Shown here piece by piece: positions 19,001 through 28,032 of a stretch of 64,000 nt of DNA. Source of the stretch: Nitrospirales bacterium (GTDB lineage Bacteria; Nitrospirota; Nitrospiria; Nitrospirales; UBA8639); contig JAJDBP010000007.1 in NCBI GenBank assembly GCA_029261295.1, forward strand, positions 124,001 through 188,000. Direction: 5' to 3'. Each line of letters begins with the position of its first letter. The first letter of the stretch is position 1. The position numbers and the translations under genes were made by a program. The notes below the pieces were generated by a model. It searched no databases and was not told the DNA's origin. It saw only the letters and a program-made list of their open reading frames with translations.

Positions 19001-21612
19001 CGGGAGGGTCGTGCATCAGGCCATTCAAATGTCGTGGCCACCAGGCCGCGCCTCTGGGGAGGAGTTTGCCGTAATTTCGTGGTCTTTCCCCTAATCAACA
19101 AATCAAGCAACCCATCAAAACTTTCCGGCATATTGGCTAAATCCCCATGCTCACAATCGAGATAGTACGCTTGGGATTTCAGTTCTGCCGGAATACCGGT
19201 ATCCCACGGTACACGGCCATCCCCAAAAGGCGTGGCATCGACTTTGATCTGACGCCCTTGAGGCGCGTCTTTATCAATCCTGATATTGCACGGTGTCGCC
19301 TGGGCCGCGCCAGCTACATAAATCATTCGCTGCGGATCAATGGGGCTGCCTTGCAACAAATCACGAATGGTACGGGCTTCCATTAATTTGGCCACCTTTG
19401 GCAAAGGCCATGGGATCTCTGCAGAATGATCCATTTCTGTGTTGGCAGAGCCGCCCCCACGGGACTCCTCCACATCAAATCGACGGAGTAATTTCCACGA
19501 CTCTTCCCCATAGACATCTAAAGAACCTGTATGCGGCAACAATTGCAATACGCCATCAAAACAGGAAATGATCTCCAGCAATTCTTCTTGCGAATGCTTA
19601 AAATCAAGCAGGGCAAGTTTTCGCACTAACGGATCACGCCCCATGAGCATGGCTATGATGGCATGGGAACCTTGATTGGGTGTTCCAAGCATAATCAGAC
19701 GGGTTCCCGGATGCCGACACATCTCCTGCCACACGACTTGGCCCTCTTGTGTGGCCAGCATAGTCCGGACAATTAACCCTCCCATGGAATGCGCAATGAT
19801 TCGAATAGGGTGTTGCGCTGATGGGATGCGTTTTAAAGTTTTTTCTAAATCTTTTCGCAATTCATCCGCGAGCTTTAAGAGAGACTTTCTCCAATCATAG
19901 CCATAGGGAACCACTTCATGGGATGCGGCCAAAAATCTGATCAGGTCCTTATACCCTTTGCCAATGGGGCCATCCTGCTCTACATCCTTCGCTTGCGTTC
20001 TCAGCTTTTTAAGACCGCCTGTCGCGAGATCCAACATCTGCAACCAGACCCGGTCCTTCCCCACCTTGAGATGGCTGCCCATAATTCCAGGCAGCACATA
20101 CACGATAGACTGTTGCGTCTCCACGGACCGTGTTCGGTAGTCATCCGAGGTAATCTCATGAGACGCCTTTTCCAATACATGAAAATCCTTTTGCCCTTCC
20201 TTGTTGGTGAGAGCGCGGACTAACCGAGTGGCCGTTTCCGGATTCTTGAAATAGTGAAAATGGTCAACATTTCCACCTGTATCAATCCAATACTGAATCT
20301 TCTGTGTACGATCGGTCCCTCCCAACATGGCTAAAGTGTCCACAACCAAATCATGGTCACCTGGATAAAACCAATCCGCCAGTGTTTTGATTTTCCCTAA
20401 AACGCCCTCTCCTGCCACATCTCCCCCCAACACATGTAAATCAGCCTCGGTCCTAACACCGGGTCGATTTAATAGTCGAACCAAAGGCGAACCGGGCATT
20501 TGGGCTTCCAACCCAGGTAAGTCCTCTGGATCTGTTCTTTTCTTAACCACGGCGGCTAACAGCGCAGAGAGACCTTCAAATACAGGGTTATGCGAAAATC
20601 CTGGAACCTGTTCGAGAACATTCAACATGATCGAGACATATCGATCCAATCGTCCACTAGCTAATGTCGTACCAGCAGCCGGGCAGCCCACTCGGATAAA
20701 TCGCTCAATATGAAAGGAGTTCTTTTGAAGAATGCGATCTAACTGCTGTAAAGCTTTGAGGTCGCCACTTCTGTTTTGTTCAGAAAAAAGCTCTTCGTCC
20801 TCCTCCTCAAATGGCTTCCGATCCTTCACCATGCTGCGACAGAGCAATTCCCCAACAAGTCCCCCACGGGAATGGGACACCACATGAAGACGAGCATCAT
20901 GAGGCAGGATCTTCTCCAACTGCTGTGCGAGTTCCAATGTATTGACGATCGGACTCTCGGTAAGAGTCTTATGTTGAAACGCCAACACATGATTCGGAAA
21001 CTGTTCGAGCAATTGCTCCATGGGAGACTTCGCTTCAGAGACCGTCGAACTCCCTTCCCACAGTCCTCCAAAACTCCCGTCGGTGGATGAAGCCGTGCCA
21101 TGCAAAAAGAGCAAAACATCTCTCGTATCTTTGAGCCGACCCTTTGGTTTTTGATAATCCTTCCGACCCTTGGCTCCCCACAGGTACAGACCGGGGCCAG
21201 GATCAAGACGCCCCTCCACCTTGTCTCCCACAAAATCCGTGACGGTGCCTGCCACATCAATACCAAACACCTTCAACCCTTTAATCACCCATTCCCCGGC
21301 CCACCCCCTACTAGCCTGGGCAATAGGAAGCGCATGGGGAATTTCAACGCCCTGATGAGATTCGCCTCGAGAGGTCTTGGCCCCATAGTCCTTCTCGAAA
21401 TCTTCTCCCCGAAGCCATATTTTCAATCCGTTCTCAAGCTCAACCTGAACAAGATCATCGTCAGCCACGTCAATCGACTGCACGGCCCCTTCTGCACGGG
21501 ATCGATCTAATGTCGCGCTGTGTTTTTGCGTGAGGAACCCTGGTAACGCCTTGGCGGTTTCCGTGGCTTTTGAAGTTTGATCAAGCTCTCCATGAAAGAT
21601 AAATTTGCTCAT
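16033..21612 (-). CDS. CHAT protease fused to two alpha/beta-hydrolase domains and a TPR-like tail
   Basis: A 1859-residue multidomain protein without a signal peptide. Residues 1-100 are of unknown fold. Hydrolase 1 (about 160-470) has LLFLHGTAS and the nucleophile Ser248 in SHSRG. Hydrolase 2 (about 500-830) resembles LCAT/PGAP1 lipases: VYVLPGIMGSHL, Ser609 in AHSMG, an FGDGRVPW acid loop and the His-bearing CEHGDL. Residues 890-1060 are an unassigned alpha/beta region (VIVGLGMVGDLTPGSL). Residues 1210-1510 are a CHAT caspase-like protease: ALVVGDPTY, His1344 in HLAAHG and Cys1405 in FINCCYLG, then VVAAGWAVDD and CYGDPDF. The tail is helical and TPR-like (about 1520-1750). An AAAGGA site precedes the ATG. 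It lies 119 bases after the muramidase gene, same strand, probable operon. Confidence 0.88.
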   Translation of the reverse strand: MSKFIFHGELDQTSKATETAKALPGFLTQKHSATLDRSRAEGAVQSIDVADDDLVQVELENGLKIWLRGEDFEKDYGAKTSRGESHQGVEIPHALPIAQASRGWAGEWVIKGLKVFGIDVAGTVTDFVGDKVEGRLDPGPGLYLWGAKGRKDYQKPKGRLKDTRDVLLFLHGTASSTDGSFGGLWEGSSTVSEAKSPMEQLLEQFPNHVLAFQHKTLTESPIVNTLELAQQLEKILPHDARLHVVSHSRGGLVGELLCRSMVKDRKPFEEEDEELFSEQNRSGDLKALQQLDRILQKNSFHIERFIRVGCPAAGTTLASGRLDRYVSIMLNVLEQVPGFSHNPVFEGLSALLAAVVKKRTDPEDLPGLEAQMPGSPLVRLLNRPGVRTEADLHVLGGDVAGEGVLGKIKTLADWFYPGDHDLVVDTLAMLGGTDRTQKIQYWIDTGGNVDHFHYFKNPETATRLVRALTNKEGQKDFHVLEKASHEITSDDYRTRSVETQQSIVYVLPGIMGSHLKVGKDRVWLQMLDLATGGLKKLRTQAKDVEQDGPIGKGYKDLIRFLAASHEVVPYGYDWRKSLLKLADELRKDLEKTLKRIPSAQHPIRIIAHSMGGLIVRTMLATQEGQVVWQEMCRHPGTRLIMLGTPNQGSHAIIAMLMGRDPLVRKLALLDFKHSQEELLEIISCFDGVLQLLPHTGSLDVYGEESWKLLRRFDVEESRGGGSANTEMDHSAEIPWPLPKVAKLMEARTIRDLLQGSPIDPQRMIYVAGAAQATPCNIRIDKDAPQGRQIKVDATPFGDGRVPWDTGIPAELKSQAYYLDCEHGDLANMPESFDGLLDLLIRGKTTKLRQTPPQRRGLVATTFEWPDARPSRYPNETDLIASALGSTTERASVESAKKIQVSIIHGNLNRATSPVLVGHYEGDTIVSAEAAIDWKLNGRLRERHALHIYPNKLNTCAIFLNEHGVAAGAKYPGAVIVGLGMVGDLTPGSLSETVAHGVTRYMLRCLEQERERCHRDREYHSGPTTLSLSLTSLLVGTGGAGLTIVDSLQAILRGILSANNRFAGFQKESDEQTSGDGSEHQGPLTARIDSVEIVELWEDLAIQAMKRLLQLGHSAEFRDGLLLKELLVKGQEGLSRVSYDESPGWWQRMRITQEHGALKFETLTDRARAETYLQPTQRRLVEGFLNRAVASTANDPELSGTLFELIIPNRLKEYATDHRNLALVLDDGSAAYPWELLHDRLDQESKPLSVTAGMIRQLATTEFRENVYHGTEFNALVVGDPTYNEPTGTFAPLPGAASEARDVAKFLRERGYHGTVELVEKDATPQAILTALYSRPYKLVHLAAHGVFEFPLESKGAESNTPFPGSELPEDQKLVTGMVLGDGMFLTPAEIQQMRFVPELVFINCCYLGSTRGEKEQKDVAFHRLASNLATQLIRMGVRAVVAAGWAVDDAAAKTFAKVFYETMFAQRTFGDAVRLAREETFNNHPGANTWGAYQCYGDPDFAMTKQPSYVRGTSDEGPVASAELKKELENITQKAKFASEEKTQRLRNYLINLTKGMGADWTDSASMCAALGRAYGEVGLFVEAVRFYDQGKTLHPADSTVESLEQLANLKVRWALDRVEMQKEKGEKKPDGIEKEFPIKDLFDDAENILSGLLQIQETQERFSLKGKLYKGKAMLLKNKAQQRNALGKMQDCYGEGYRIGKDTKRNDVYYPLGNRLAAEIVLSWGPPKGRASQRGKKNGTDLIAQGLTELAIKAKDLKGKGQTFWDMVLTPDQKLLDSLYAQKMTVSDKKEIAKGYRDAKRQGGSARQMDSVIANIRFFESMVATQATPKIREQLGVGLKSLRESLSQEDGTSSEQKS

Positions 21613-21731
21613 GGCTATCCTTTCAATCAGAAAAAACTTTAGATCATTTCATGTACTTCGTATGATTCCAAAATCGTCAAAAGTTCTTCGATGGATTTTG
21701 GGCATCTACAACACCCCAGGCTCCATCTGGA

Positions 21732-22718
21732 TTAAAAAACTTCTTGCAATGTTTGGAATTCACGGAACCATCGAGCTAGGGTTTCATCATAATGATGTTT
21801 AGCATACCCAGGTCCATTATAGAATTTGGCAAGTTCGGCGAAATGTTCTTTCGTAGGATTTTTTCGAGATACAATATGCGATTTTTTTGACAGAAACCGC
21901 GCAACAAATACCACCTGCTCTGCAATAGAACTCTGAAACATCGAAACGGCAGATTTCGCCCCAACCCGTTTGTAGTTCGCGCCTAAAATTTGTCCCAACC
22001 CTTGGCTCATAGCCTGGTAACGAAGCTCAATGAGGTTAGCTCCACCTTGCTTGTTATTCAATCGCGTTAAAATATGCTGTTCAAATCGTGGGCGAACGAT
22101 GCCTCCAGTTTCTTGTTTAATAATCGCCAAGACCCATTCCGGCTGAATCTTCACATTTTTCTCCTCTTCTACCTGAACCACCGCAGCCTTCACCGCCCCT
22201 CCATACTTTGCCTTAATTTTCTGACAACTCAGCAATTGCCGCTGATCCAAGGCATTGAGATGAAATAAGGCATCCTGAAATGATCCACACAGCACTTGAT
22301 TCTGACTGATCGCGTCCTTAGCCTTTCGCAACATGGCTTCCATGGTCTTTAGAGTCAATTTCGTATCTGGAATCTTGACAATATTGGCCTTGGCAGTTCG
22401 CCATGTGCAGGGATAGCACAAGGTCTTCCGAGTTAGATGTGGGTTGAGCCCATGATCAAACTCAAACTGGGCCACCGCACGATTCGTTCCACGCCCAAAA
22501 TCACCATCAATAGCAAAAGCCCCAGTGGAAGATGTCGAATATCCAAGAAAGACAAGCATCCGTTGAACAGCTTTTATCGCATCCTCCCCAACTGACTGCC
22601 TGGTGATCCCGCGCTCACCTTTCTTAAACTGGGTGAGAACTCTTCGCCAACTTTGGGTTCTATCCCCAATAGGGGTTAACACCTGAGAAATTTTCTGATC
22701 TTCCAGTATTTGCTTCAT
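21732..22718 (-). CDS. Peptidoglycan-binding N-acetylmuramidase without signal peptide
   Basis: Predicted cell-wall hydrolase of 328 residues. Residues about 45-95 are a PG_binding_1-like domain (VQRMLVFLGYS, then AIDGDFGRGTNRAVAQFE). Residues about 150-325 match the DUF3380 N-acetylmuramidase family: the likely catalytic Glu203 in KQETGG, then FEQHIL, SQGLGQILGANYK and AKFYNGPGYAKHHYD. The loop after Glu203 is shorter than in most relatives. With no signal peptide it cannot reach peptidoglycan by Sec, so it would need lysis, a holin or a contractile injection machine. The ribosome site AGGAGG precedes the ATG. It is the first gene of the unit that includes the CHAT protein. A phage endolysin is the alternative, but no phage genes surround it. 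Confidence 0.88.
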   Translation of the reverse strand: MKQILEDQKISQVLTPIGDRTQSWRRVLTQFKKGERGITRQSVGEDAIKAVQRMLVFLGYSTSSTGAFAIDGDFGRGTNRAVAQFEFDHGLNPHLTRKTLCYPCTWRTAKANIVKIPDTKLTLKTMEAMLRKAKDAISQNQVLCGSFQDALFHLNALDQRQLLSCQKIKAKYGGAVKAAVVQVEEEKNVKIQPEWVLAIIKQETGGIVRPRFEQHILTRLNNKQGGANLIELRYQAMSQGLGQILGANYKRVGAKSAVSMFQSSIAEQVVFVARFLSKKSHIVSRKNPTKEHFAELAKFYNGPGYAKHHYDETLARWFREFQTLQEVF

Positions 22719-23108
22719 ACCTTACCTCCTAAACAAGACGAGTGAACATTCAACAAAGCCAATAAACCATTCCAGGATGATTCATTAATCTTCTAAGTCA
22801 TTAAGGATTGCCTGAAAAACCACTCCGTTCTCTTCATTTTGTCTATTGGGCCAGAATCAATGAATAACTTCAACCCTGCCTCCCTTGAGGCATTCACCTA
22901 TTTCCTACCGAGTATCAGGGGAAGACTGCGAGATGGTGGGAATTTCCTGAAGATTTATGATAGCGAAAAAAATCGGGTAGCCAGAAGGGCTTAATTTGGT
23001 ATTTGGGTCACAGGCAATTTTGTCTGGAAGTTTTCAGATTGAGGGGGCTTCAACCGATACGTAGAGCTAACGACCTTCAATATTTATGCACAAATAGGGG
23101 AAAACCAC
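22719..23108. other. Divergent intergenic region
   Basis: These 390 bases separate the minus-strand muramidase/CHAT unit from a plus-strand hypothetical gene, and should hold both promoters. I found no -35/-10 pair close to consensus, no long palindrome and no repeat. Confidence 0.45.
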
Positions 23109-24017
23109 ATGTCCTCAATTTCTAATATCCTGAACCAGTTCCCTGACTTTCAACAACTTTCTTCCCACACCCCGTTCGCACTAAAAACCCAGCAATTCCA
23201 AGCTCACGCGCAAACATCTACGACCTCTAATTTCAGTTTCACTACGTCAGAAGGAGATCGGGTTTCCCTGTCAAGTGGCTCAGAGAGCCAATTCTCCTTT
23301 GAATCTTATAATTTTCAAGGGTTGGTAGATGGGCAGACAGTAGATTTTCGCAGCCAACAATTAAGTACGTCGACTCGCTCAGATTTCAGCCTGTTCATTG
23401 AAGGCGATCTGAATGAACAAGAGCTGTCTGATATTCAGGCGTTCATCCAATCGTCTCAGAACCTTTTACAAGATATTGCGACAGGAAATATGGAGAACGC
23501 GAAGGAAACGGGCCTCTCATTAGGTGAGCTTGATTCTCTTTCGAGTGCCGCCCTCTTTTACCGTCAGGAAACGACCGTCTCGCTCGCAGTTCGTTCGACC
23601 CTCTTGGCTAGTCAAGTAAAGGAAGCTTCACACGAACCCGGGCGAAAAGGATTCAATGACGGGCAGAGTCATAAAATTGAAAACCTTTTTGACAAGATTC
23701 GCAAGGCACAAGAACAATTTCAGATTGAACCAGACAAATTGGCTAAACGATTACCAAAACTTCTCACCAAGCTCATTGAAACCTTGGAAAGTCTGTCGCC
23801 TAAGGAAGACTCCCCACAATCACTTTTCGATCAAGTCCGAAAAGAATTGTTCCCATCGCTTCTTCAAGCCACACAAAATCTCACTACTGACGAGAAGACC
23901 CCAGAGGAAGTCACTAAAGAAACCAATAATCAGGAGGGAGGAAATTCAGTTCCTCCACCAATACAACAGAACAGCGATATCCTGGCTAACCTTCTGAGTA
24001 AATCAACAGAAATCTGA
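23109..24017 (+). CDS. Hypothetical protein, Ser/Gln-rich N-terminus
   Basis: I do not recognise this 302-residue protein. The first 95 residues are rich in Ser, Thr, Gln and Phe, without signal peptide or membrane segments. A core follows with DFSLFIEGDLNEQELSDIQ (about 96-115), then helical, charged segments (IENLFDKIRKAQEQF, LPKLLTKLIETLESL) and a Pro/Gln/Asn-rich tail. The layout is like secreted or surface-associated accessory proteins, but I cannot name a family with confidence. GGGG lies 10 bases upstream of the ATG. It is isolated: both neighbours are on the opposite strand. Confidence 0.75.
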   Translation: MSSISNILNQFPDFQQLSSHTPFALKTQQFQAHAQTSTTSNFSFTTSEGDRVSLSSGSESQFSFESYNFQGLVDGQTVDFRSQQLSTSTRSDFSLFIEGDLNEQELSDIQAFIQSSQNLLQDIATGNMENAKETGLSLGELDSLSSAALFYRQETTVSLAVRSTLLASQVKEASHEPGRKGFNDGQSHKIENLFDKIRKAQEQFQIEPDKLAKRLPKLLTKLIETLESLSPKEDSPQSLFDQVRKELFPSLLQATQNLTTDEKTPEEVTKETNNQEGGNSVPPPIQQNSDILANLLSKSTEI

Positions 24018-24068
24018 TCCACACCCATCACCTGACGTTTTTAGCCGAAAGATCAATTTAAGATTTTC

Positions 24069-26639
24069 TCAATGCCACTGCCGTTGCCAGTTTTTCCATT
24101 CATGCGTCAAAAGATCTCCATTGAGAGAAACAGGGACGAGTTCTTGTTGCTGAGCTGTCGTGATGCGCATTGCTGATGAATCAAGTGAAGCAACAATGGT
24201 AATCGCGCCATCACGATCCGTCCGATACATGGGAAGCCCTTGTGCTTCATAGGCTGCCATGACCTCTTCCGCTGGATGCTTATAGCGATTATGAGATCCA
24301 ACCGATACGACCACGGCCTGTGCCTCAATCTGATTGATCCATCCCTGGTGGAGAGAACTCTTCGCTCCATGATGCGGAACCTTCACAATGTCGGCCATGC
24401 GACCACGAGGCAAGTGCTGTAACTGTTCTAATGCTTGGTGTTCGGCATCAGCCGTGAACAAGACCGAATGCGGCCCACAATCCAGCCTGACAACAAGTGA
24501 ACGATTATTCAACTCTTTCCCACTGATGTCCTGAGTTGAAACCCGCATGAATGAGATTTCTCTCGCTAAAGGGCTCAAAACTGCAAGCGAACAGAGACCA
24601 GATCCGATAATGTCAGAACCTCCTCCAATAACTTGATCATCAAGTCCAGTGGCTTCTACCGCAGCTGCAAGTCGTTGGTAAAATTCTCTGGAACGAGAAA
24701 CACCATTACTCCAATATTTCCCGACATCAAACGTTTGCAGAACCCAAGGCAAACCACCCACATGATCCCACTGCGGGTGCGTCGCCACAACATGGTCAAT
24801 GCGATGAATGCCTCGATCCCAGAGATAGGGACCGACGACGGCTCGCCCCATATTTAAGCGGCGATAGGATGGCCCACCATCAATCAAGACAGTTTGACCA
24901 TCTGGCAATTCAAGAAACGCAGCATCTCCCTGGCCTACATCCAAAAAGGTCACACGTATAATTCCTGATTCCCAACTCGTTCGTGGAGACCAAGCCCACC
25001 AGACAAGCATGCCCAACAGCATGGTGACACAACTCCATCGAACAAATTGTCGATGTCGGAACACCGCCAAACCAGCCAAGACACACCAGAACACCGCTAT
25101 CGAAGCCACATTGGGCGAGGCAACATGCCACTCTGCCCCGGGGATATGCGACATCCTCACCACCACTTGAGCAAACAGATCAAAAATCCATTGATTAACA
25201 AACACAAAAGGTAATGTCTCAGTACCAGTGAGAAGGACTCCCACTGCAGCGAGGAGGCCAACGGGAATCACCAATATGCCAACCACGGGAACAATGACCA
25301 TATTCGTAAACAACCCTAGCCATGGGATTTGGTGAAAATAGTACGCCACCAAGGGTAAGGTCGTCAGACTGACAGCTAGGGTCATAAGCCAAGCCAGCTT
25401 GGTGTTTTCCCAAACTCGGGCATGCCAGCTGAGAATCTCTGGTGCCCCGCCAACCTGCGACCCTGGCAGGATGGAATCTTCTGTTTTTCTGGCTAACAAC
25501 ACCAGCCCAATGGCTGCGACTGAAAGATAGGATAATTGAAAAGAAATATCATGAATCGCCTCAGGATAGGGCACCACCATCAGAAGCGCAGCCACAGCTA
25601 AGGCCGTCACGAGGTTCCGTTCACGTCCCAACCATATTCCCAAACAACACACCACGATCATGATCCACGACCTTACCGTGGCCATTTCTGCACCAGCTAA
25701 GAGCATATAAAATGAAACGATTGGCAACGTGACTAAGACTGAAAATTGTGTGGCTGTTAGATACAGTGAGACCCGTTCTAACCAACCTACGGGCAAACGA
25801 CGGACACTCCATTTGACGACGGCAAAAATGACAAGAGCTAACAAACCTAAATGGGACCCTGAGATGGAGAGAATATGAACGGTTCCGCTAGCCATAAAGG
25901 CATCACGGATACCTTGATCAATATAGCTTTGCTCCCCAATAATCATTCCTAGAAATAATCCCAATGCGGGATTGGAAAGATTTGCAGTGGCAACTTGATG
26001 AATCGCCTGGCGCCACCGATCAATCGTCCCAAAGAGCGTTTCCGCTAAAGACTGGTTCTCTGAAATTTGAAGGTGAACAACTTGGGGTCCAGATACCGTG
26101 GCAACCGCCTGAATACCTTTTTGCTTCAAATACTTCCCATAGTGAAACCCTCCAGGATTGAGTGTCCCAAAAGGTTCTCGTAAGCGTGCCCTAAAACTCA
26201 CATGATCACCGTAGACCAGAGCCGTATCAGACTCTCGCCACGTCAGGCGAATTCGTCTTTGAATGGGATAGGCCATTCCCTTGGATAGGATGTGATTGAC
26301 CTTCACCAAAAGAATCAGGCCAGCAGGCGTCTGGCGAACAGGCGCAACAATTTTTCCCTGAATTTGGACAGGTTGTTCCATCCATGGTGATAACAGCTGT
26401 GGGGCCTCTATCTTGTCCATAGCAGCCCAATGGGCCTGCCCCATACCGCTGACGACCACGACGAAAAGAAAGACACCTCCCCATCGGGAAAGCCGCCCTC
26501 GTTGTTCTAACCAGGTTAGGAAAATACCAAAACTAAGAAGAGCCCCAAGAAGCGAGAGGGGAAAAAAGGAGAGAAACGGACCGAGCCAAAGCCCAGCCAG
26601 ATAGGCAGCAACTCCATACAATATCATAGGGATTGACAA
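24069..26639 (-). CDS. comEC: ComEC/Rec2 DNA-uptake channel protein
   Basis: Inner-membrane channel for single-stranded DNA uptake in natural transformation. The 856-residue chain has N-terminal membrane helices and the ComEC N domain, a competence domain with many helices around residues 220-530 (for example GTVHILSISGSHLGLLA), and a C-terminal metallo-beta-lactamase fold: VTFLDVGQGDAAFLELPDG, then THPQWDHVGGL (the HxxxDH ligands) and VKVPHHGAKSS. The domain order and size fit full-length ComEC. It begins 6 bases after the glmM stop, so it is the distal gene of the cofactor run. A partner comEA gene is not obvious here, though a HhH lipoprotein lies at 56622. Confidence 0.95.
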   Translation of the reverse strand: MSIPMILYGVAAYLAGLWLGPFLSFFPLSLLGALLSFGIFLTWLEQRGRLSRWGGVFLFVVVVSGMGQAHWAAMDKIEAPQLLSPWMEQPVQIQGKIVAPVRQTPAGLILLVKVNHILSKGMAYPIQRRIRLTWRESDTALVYGDHVSFRARLREPFGTLNPGGFHYGKYLKQKGIQAVATVSGPQVVHLQISENQSLAETLFGTIDRWRQAIHQVATANLSNPALGLFLGMIIGEQSYIDQGIRDAFMASGTVHILSISGSHLGLLALVIFAVVKWSVRRLPVGWLERVSLYLTATQFSVLVTLPIVSFYMLLAGAEMATVRSWIMIVVCCLGIWLGRERNLVTALAVAALLMVVPYPEAIHDISFQLSYLSVAAIGLVLLARKTEDSILPGSQVGGAPEILSWHARVWENTKLAWLMTLAVSLTTLPLVAYYFHQIPWLGLFTNMVIVPVVGILVIPVGLLAAVGVLLTGTETLPFVFVNQWIFDLFAQVVVRMSHIPGAEWHVASPNVASIAVFWCVLAGLAVFRHRQFVRWSCVTMLLGMLVWWAWSPRTSWESGIIRVTFLDVGQGDAAFLELPDGQTVLIDGGPSYRRLNMGRAVVGPYLWDRGIHRIDHVVATHPQWDHVGGLPWVLQTFDVGKYWSNGVSRSREFYQRLAAAVEATGLDDQVIGGGSDIIGSGLCSLAVLSPLAREISFMRVSTQDISGKELNNRSLVVRLDCGPHSVLFTADAEHQALEQLQHLPRGRMADIVKVPHHGAKSSLHQGWINQIEAQAVVVSVGSHNRYKHPAEEVMAAYEAQGLPMYRTDRDGAITIVASLDSSAMRITTAQQQELVPVSLNGDLLTHEWKNWQRQWH

Positions 26640-26645
26640 ACATGG

Positions 26646-27995
26646 TTAGTGAATACATGATTTCACCACATTGACTAAATCTTCAGCAATGTCCTGTATG
26701 ACTTTATCATCTTGTCCTTCCACCATGACCCGGAGCAAGGGCTCAGTCCCCGAATACCGGACCAAAATTCTCCCAGTTCCGTTTAATTGACGTTCTTTGT
26801 CCTGAATCGCCTGTTGTAGGATTGGCAGAGATTCAAGATCGGGCTTATGAGGAACTTTTACCCCAAGCAAAACTTGAGGCGTAGAATGCATGCATTGAGT
26901 AATTTCCGAGAGGGGCTTCTGCTCCCGTTTCATGAGTTTGAGCATTTGTAACCCTGTGATCAAACCATCGCCACTTGTATGATAATCCATGAAAATCATA
27001 TGGCCAGATTGCTCACCACCAAGATTGTATTGATCTGCGACCATGCGCTCTAGTATGTAACGATCTCCCACGGCCGTGCGAATCAATGAAATGCCAGCTT
27101 TCCTCATGGAAAGTTCAAAGCCAAAGTTACTCATGACTGTTCCCACCACCGTATCTTTTTTTAATCGACCTTGCTGCTTAAGGTCCAAAGCAAAAGCCGC
27201 TAACGCATGGTCTCCACTTGCGACACCGCCTTGTTCACACACAAATATGGCACGATCAGCATCTCCATCCAAGGCAATGCCGATATCAGCCTTTCGATCT
27301 TGAACCATTTGTTGGAGTCGTTCGGGATGTACCGCCCCACATCCATCATTAATATTCAAGCCATCTGGTTCATTCCCCGTCACCCAGACCTTTGCGCCTA
27401 ATTCACGAATAACTTTTGGAAAGACGTGATACCCAGCCCCATTGGCACAATCCAACACCACTCTCAGGTTTTGAAAATCCATCTCCCGCGGCAATGACCG
27501 TTTGACGAACTCAATATATCGCCCCTCGGCATCATCAATACGAAAGGCTTTGCCAATGGCCTCCGCAGTGGGACGAATATGCTCAATTTCATTGGACAGA
27601 ATAAGGTTCTCGATGCGTCGTTCCAATTCATCTGGCAATTTCATACCATCATTGGAAAAAAACTTAATGCCATTATCTTGATACGGATTATGGGAAGCGG
27701 AAATCATGATCCCAGCATCAGCCCGAAGACTCCTCGCTAAAAAGGCGATAGCCGGAGTAGGTAACGGTCCCACCAACAAGACATCAACACCCATCGAACA
27801 CAACCCAGCCGTGAGGGCCGACTCCAACATATAGCCCGAAATACGTGTGTCTTTTCCAATGATGATTTGATGGCGACCTTTTCGCTTTTTAAAAACATGA
27901 GCCGCGGCCCGGCCAACCTTCATGGCCATCTCACTCGTCATTGGATCGAGATTGGCGACACCCCGCACTCCGTCAGTTCCAAATAATCTTCCCAT
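26646..27995 (-). CDS. glmM: Phosphoglucosamine mutase
   Basis: Converts glucosamine-6-phosphate to glucosamine-1-phosphate for UDP-GlcNAc and hence peptidoglycan and LPS. At 449 residues it has the family start LFGTDGVRG, the phosphoserine loop MISASHNPYQDNGIKF (the Ser is the phosphorylated residue), the metal loop ALDGDADRAIFV, the sugar loop GGEQSGHMIF and the C-terminal phosphate-binding VRYSGTEPLLRVM. It sits between folP and comEC on the minus strand; folP-glmM pairing is common in bacteria. Confidence 0.97.
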   Translation of the reverse strand: MGRLFGTDGVRGVANLDPMTSEMAMKVGRAAAHVFKKRKGRHQIIIGKDTRISGYMLESALTAGLCSMGVDVLLVGPLPTPAIAFLARSLRADAGIMISASHNPYQDNGIKFFSNDGMKLPDELERRIENLILSNEIEHIRPTAEAIGKAFRIDDAEGRYIEFVKRSLPREMDFQNLRVVLDCANGAGYHVFPKVIRELGAKVWVTGNEPDGLNINDGCGAVHPERLQQMVQDRKADIGIALDGDADRAIFVCEQGGVASGDHALAAFALDLKQQGRLKKDTVVGTVMSNFGFELSMRKAGISLIRTAVGDRYILERMVADQYNLGGEQSGHMIFMDYHTSGDGLITGLQMLKLMKREQKPLSEITQCMHSTPQVLLGVKVPHKPDLESLPILQQAIQDKERQLNGTGRILVRYSGTEPLLRVMVEGQDDKVIQDIAEDLVNVVKSCIH

Positions 27996-28032
27996 TGAAT
28001 ATTCTCTAGTTATGATATCAAGATGTCTTTAA

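Noticed and set aside
16033-22718. Prophage or endolysin remnant
   Set aside because: The muramidase is endolysin-like, but no capsid, tail, terminase, integrase or attachment site is in or near the region.
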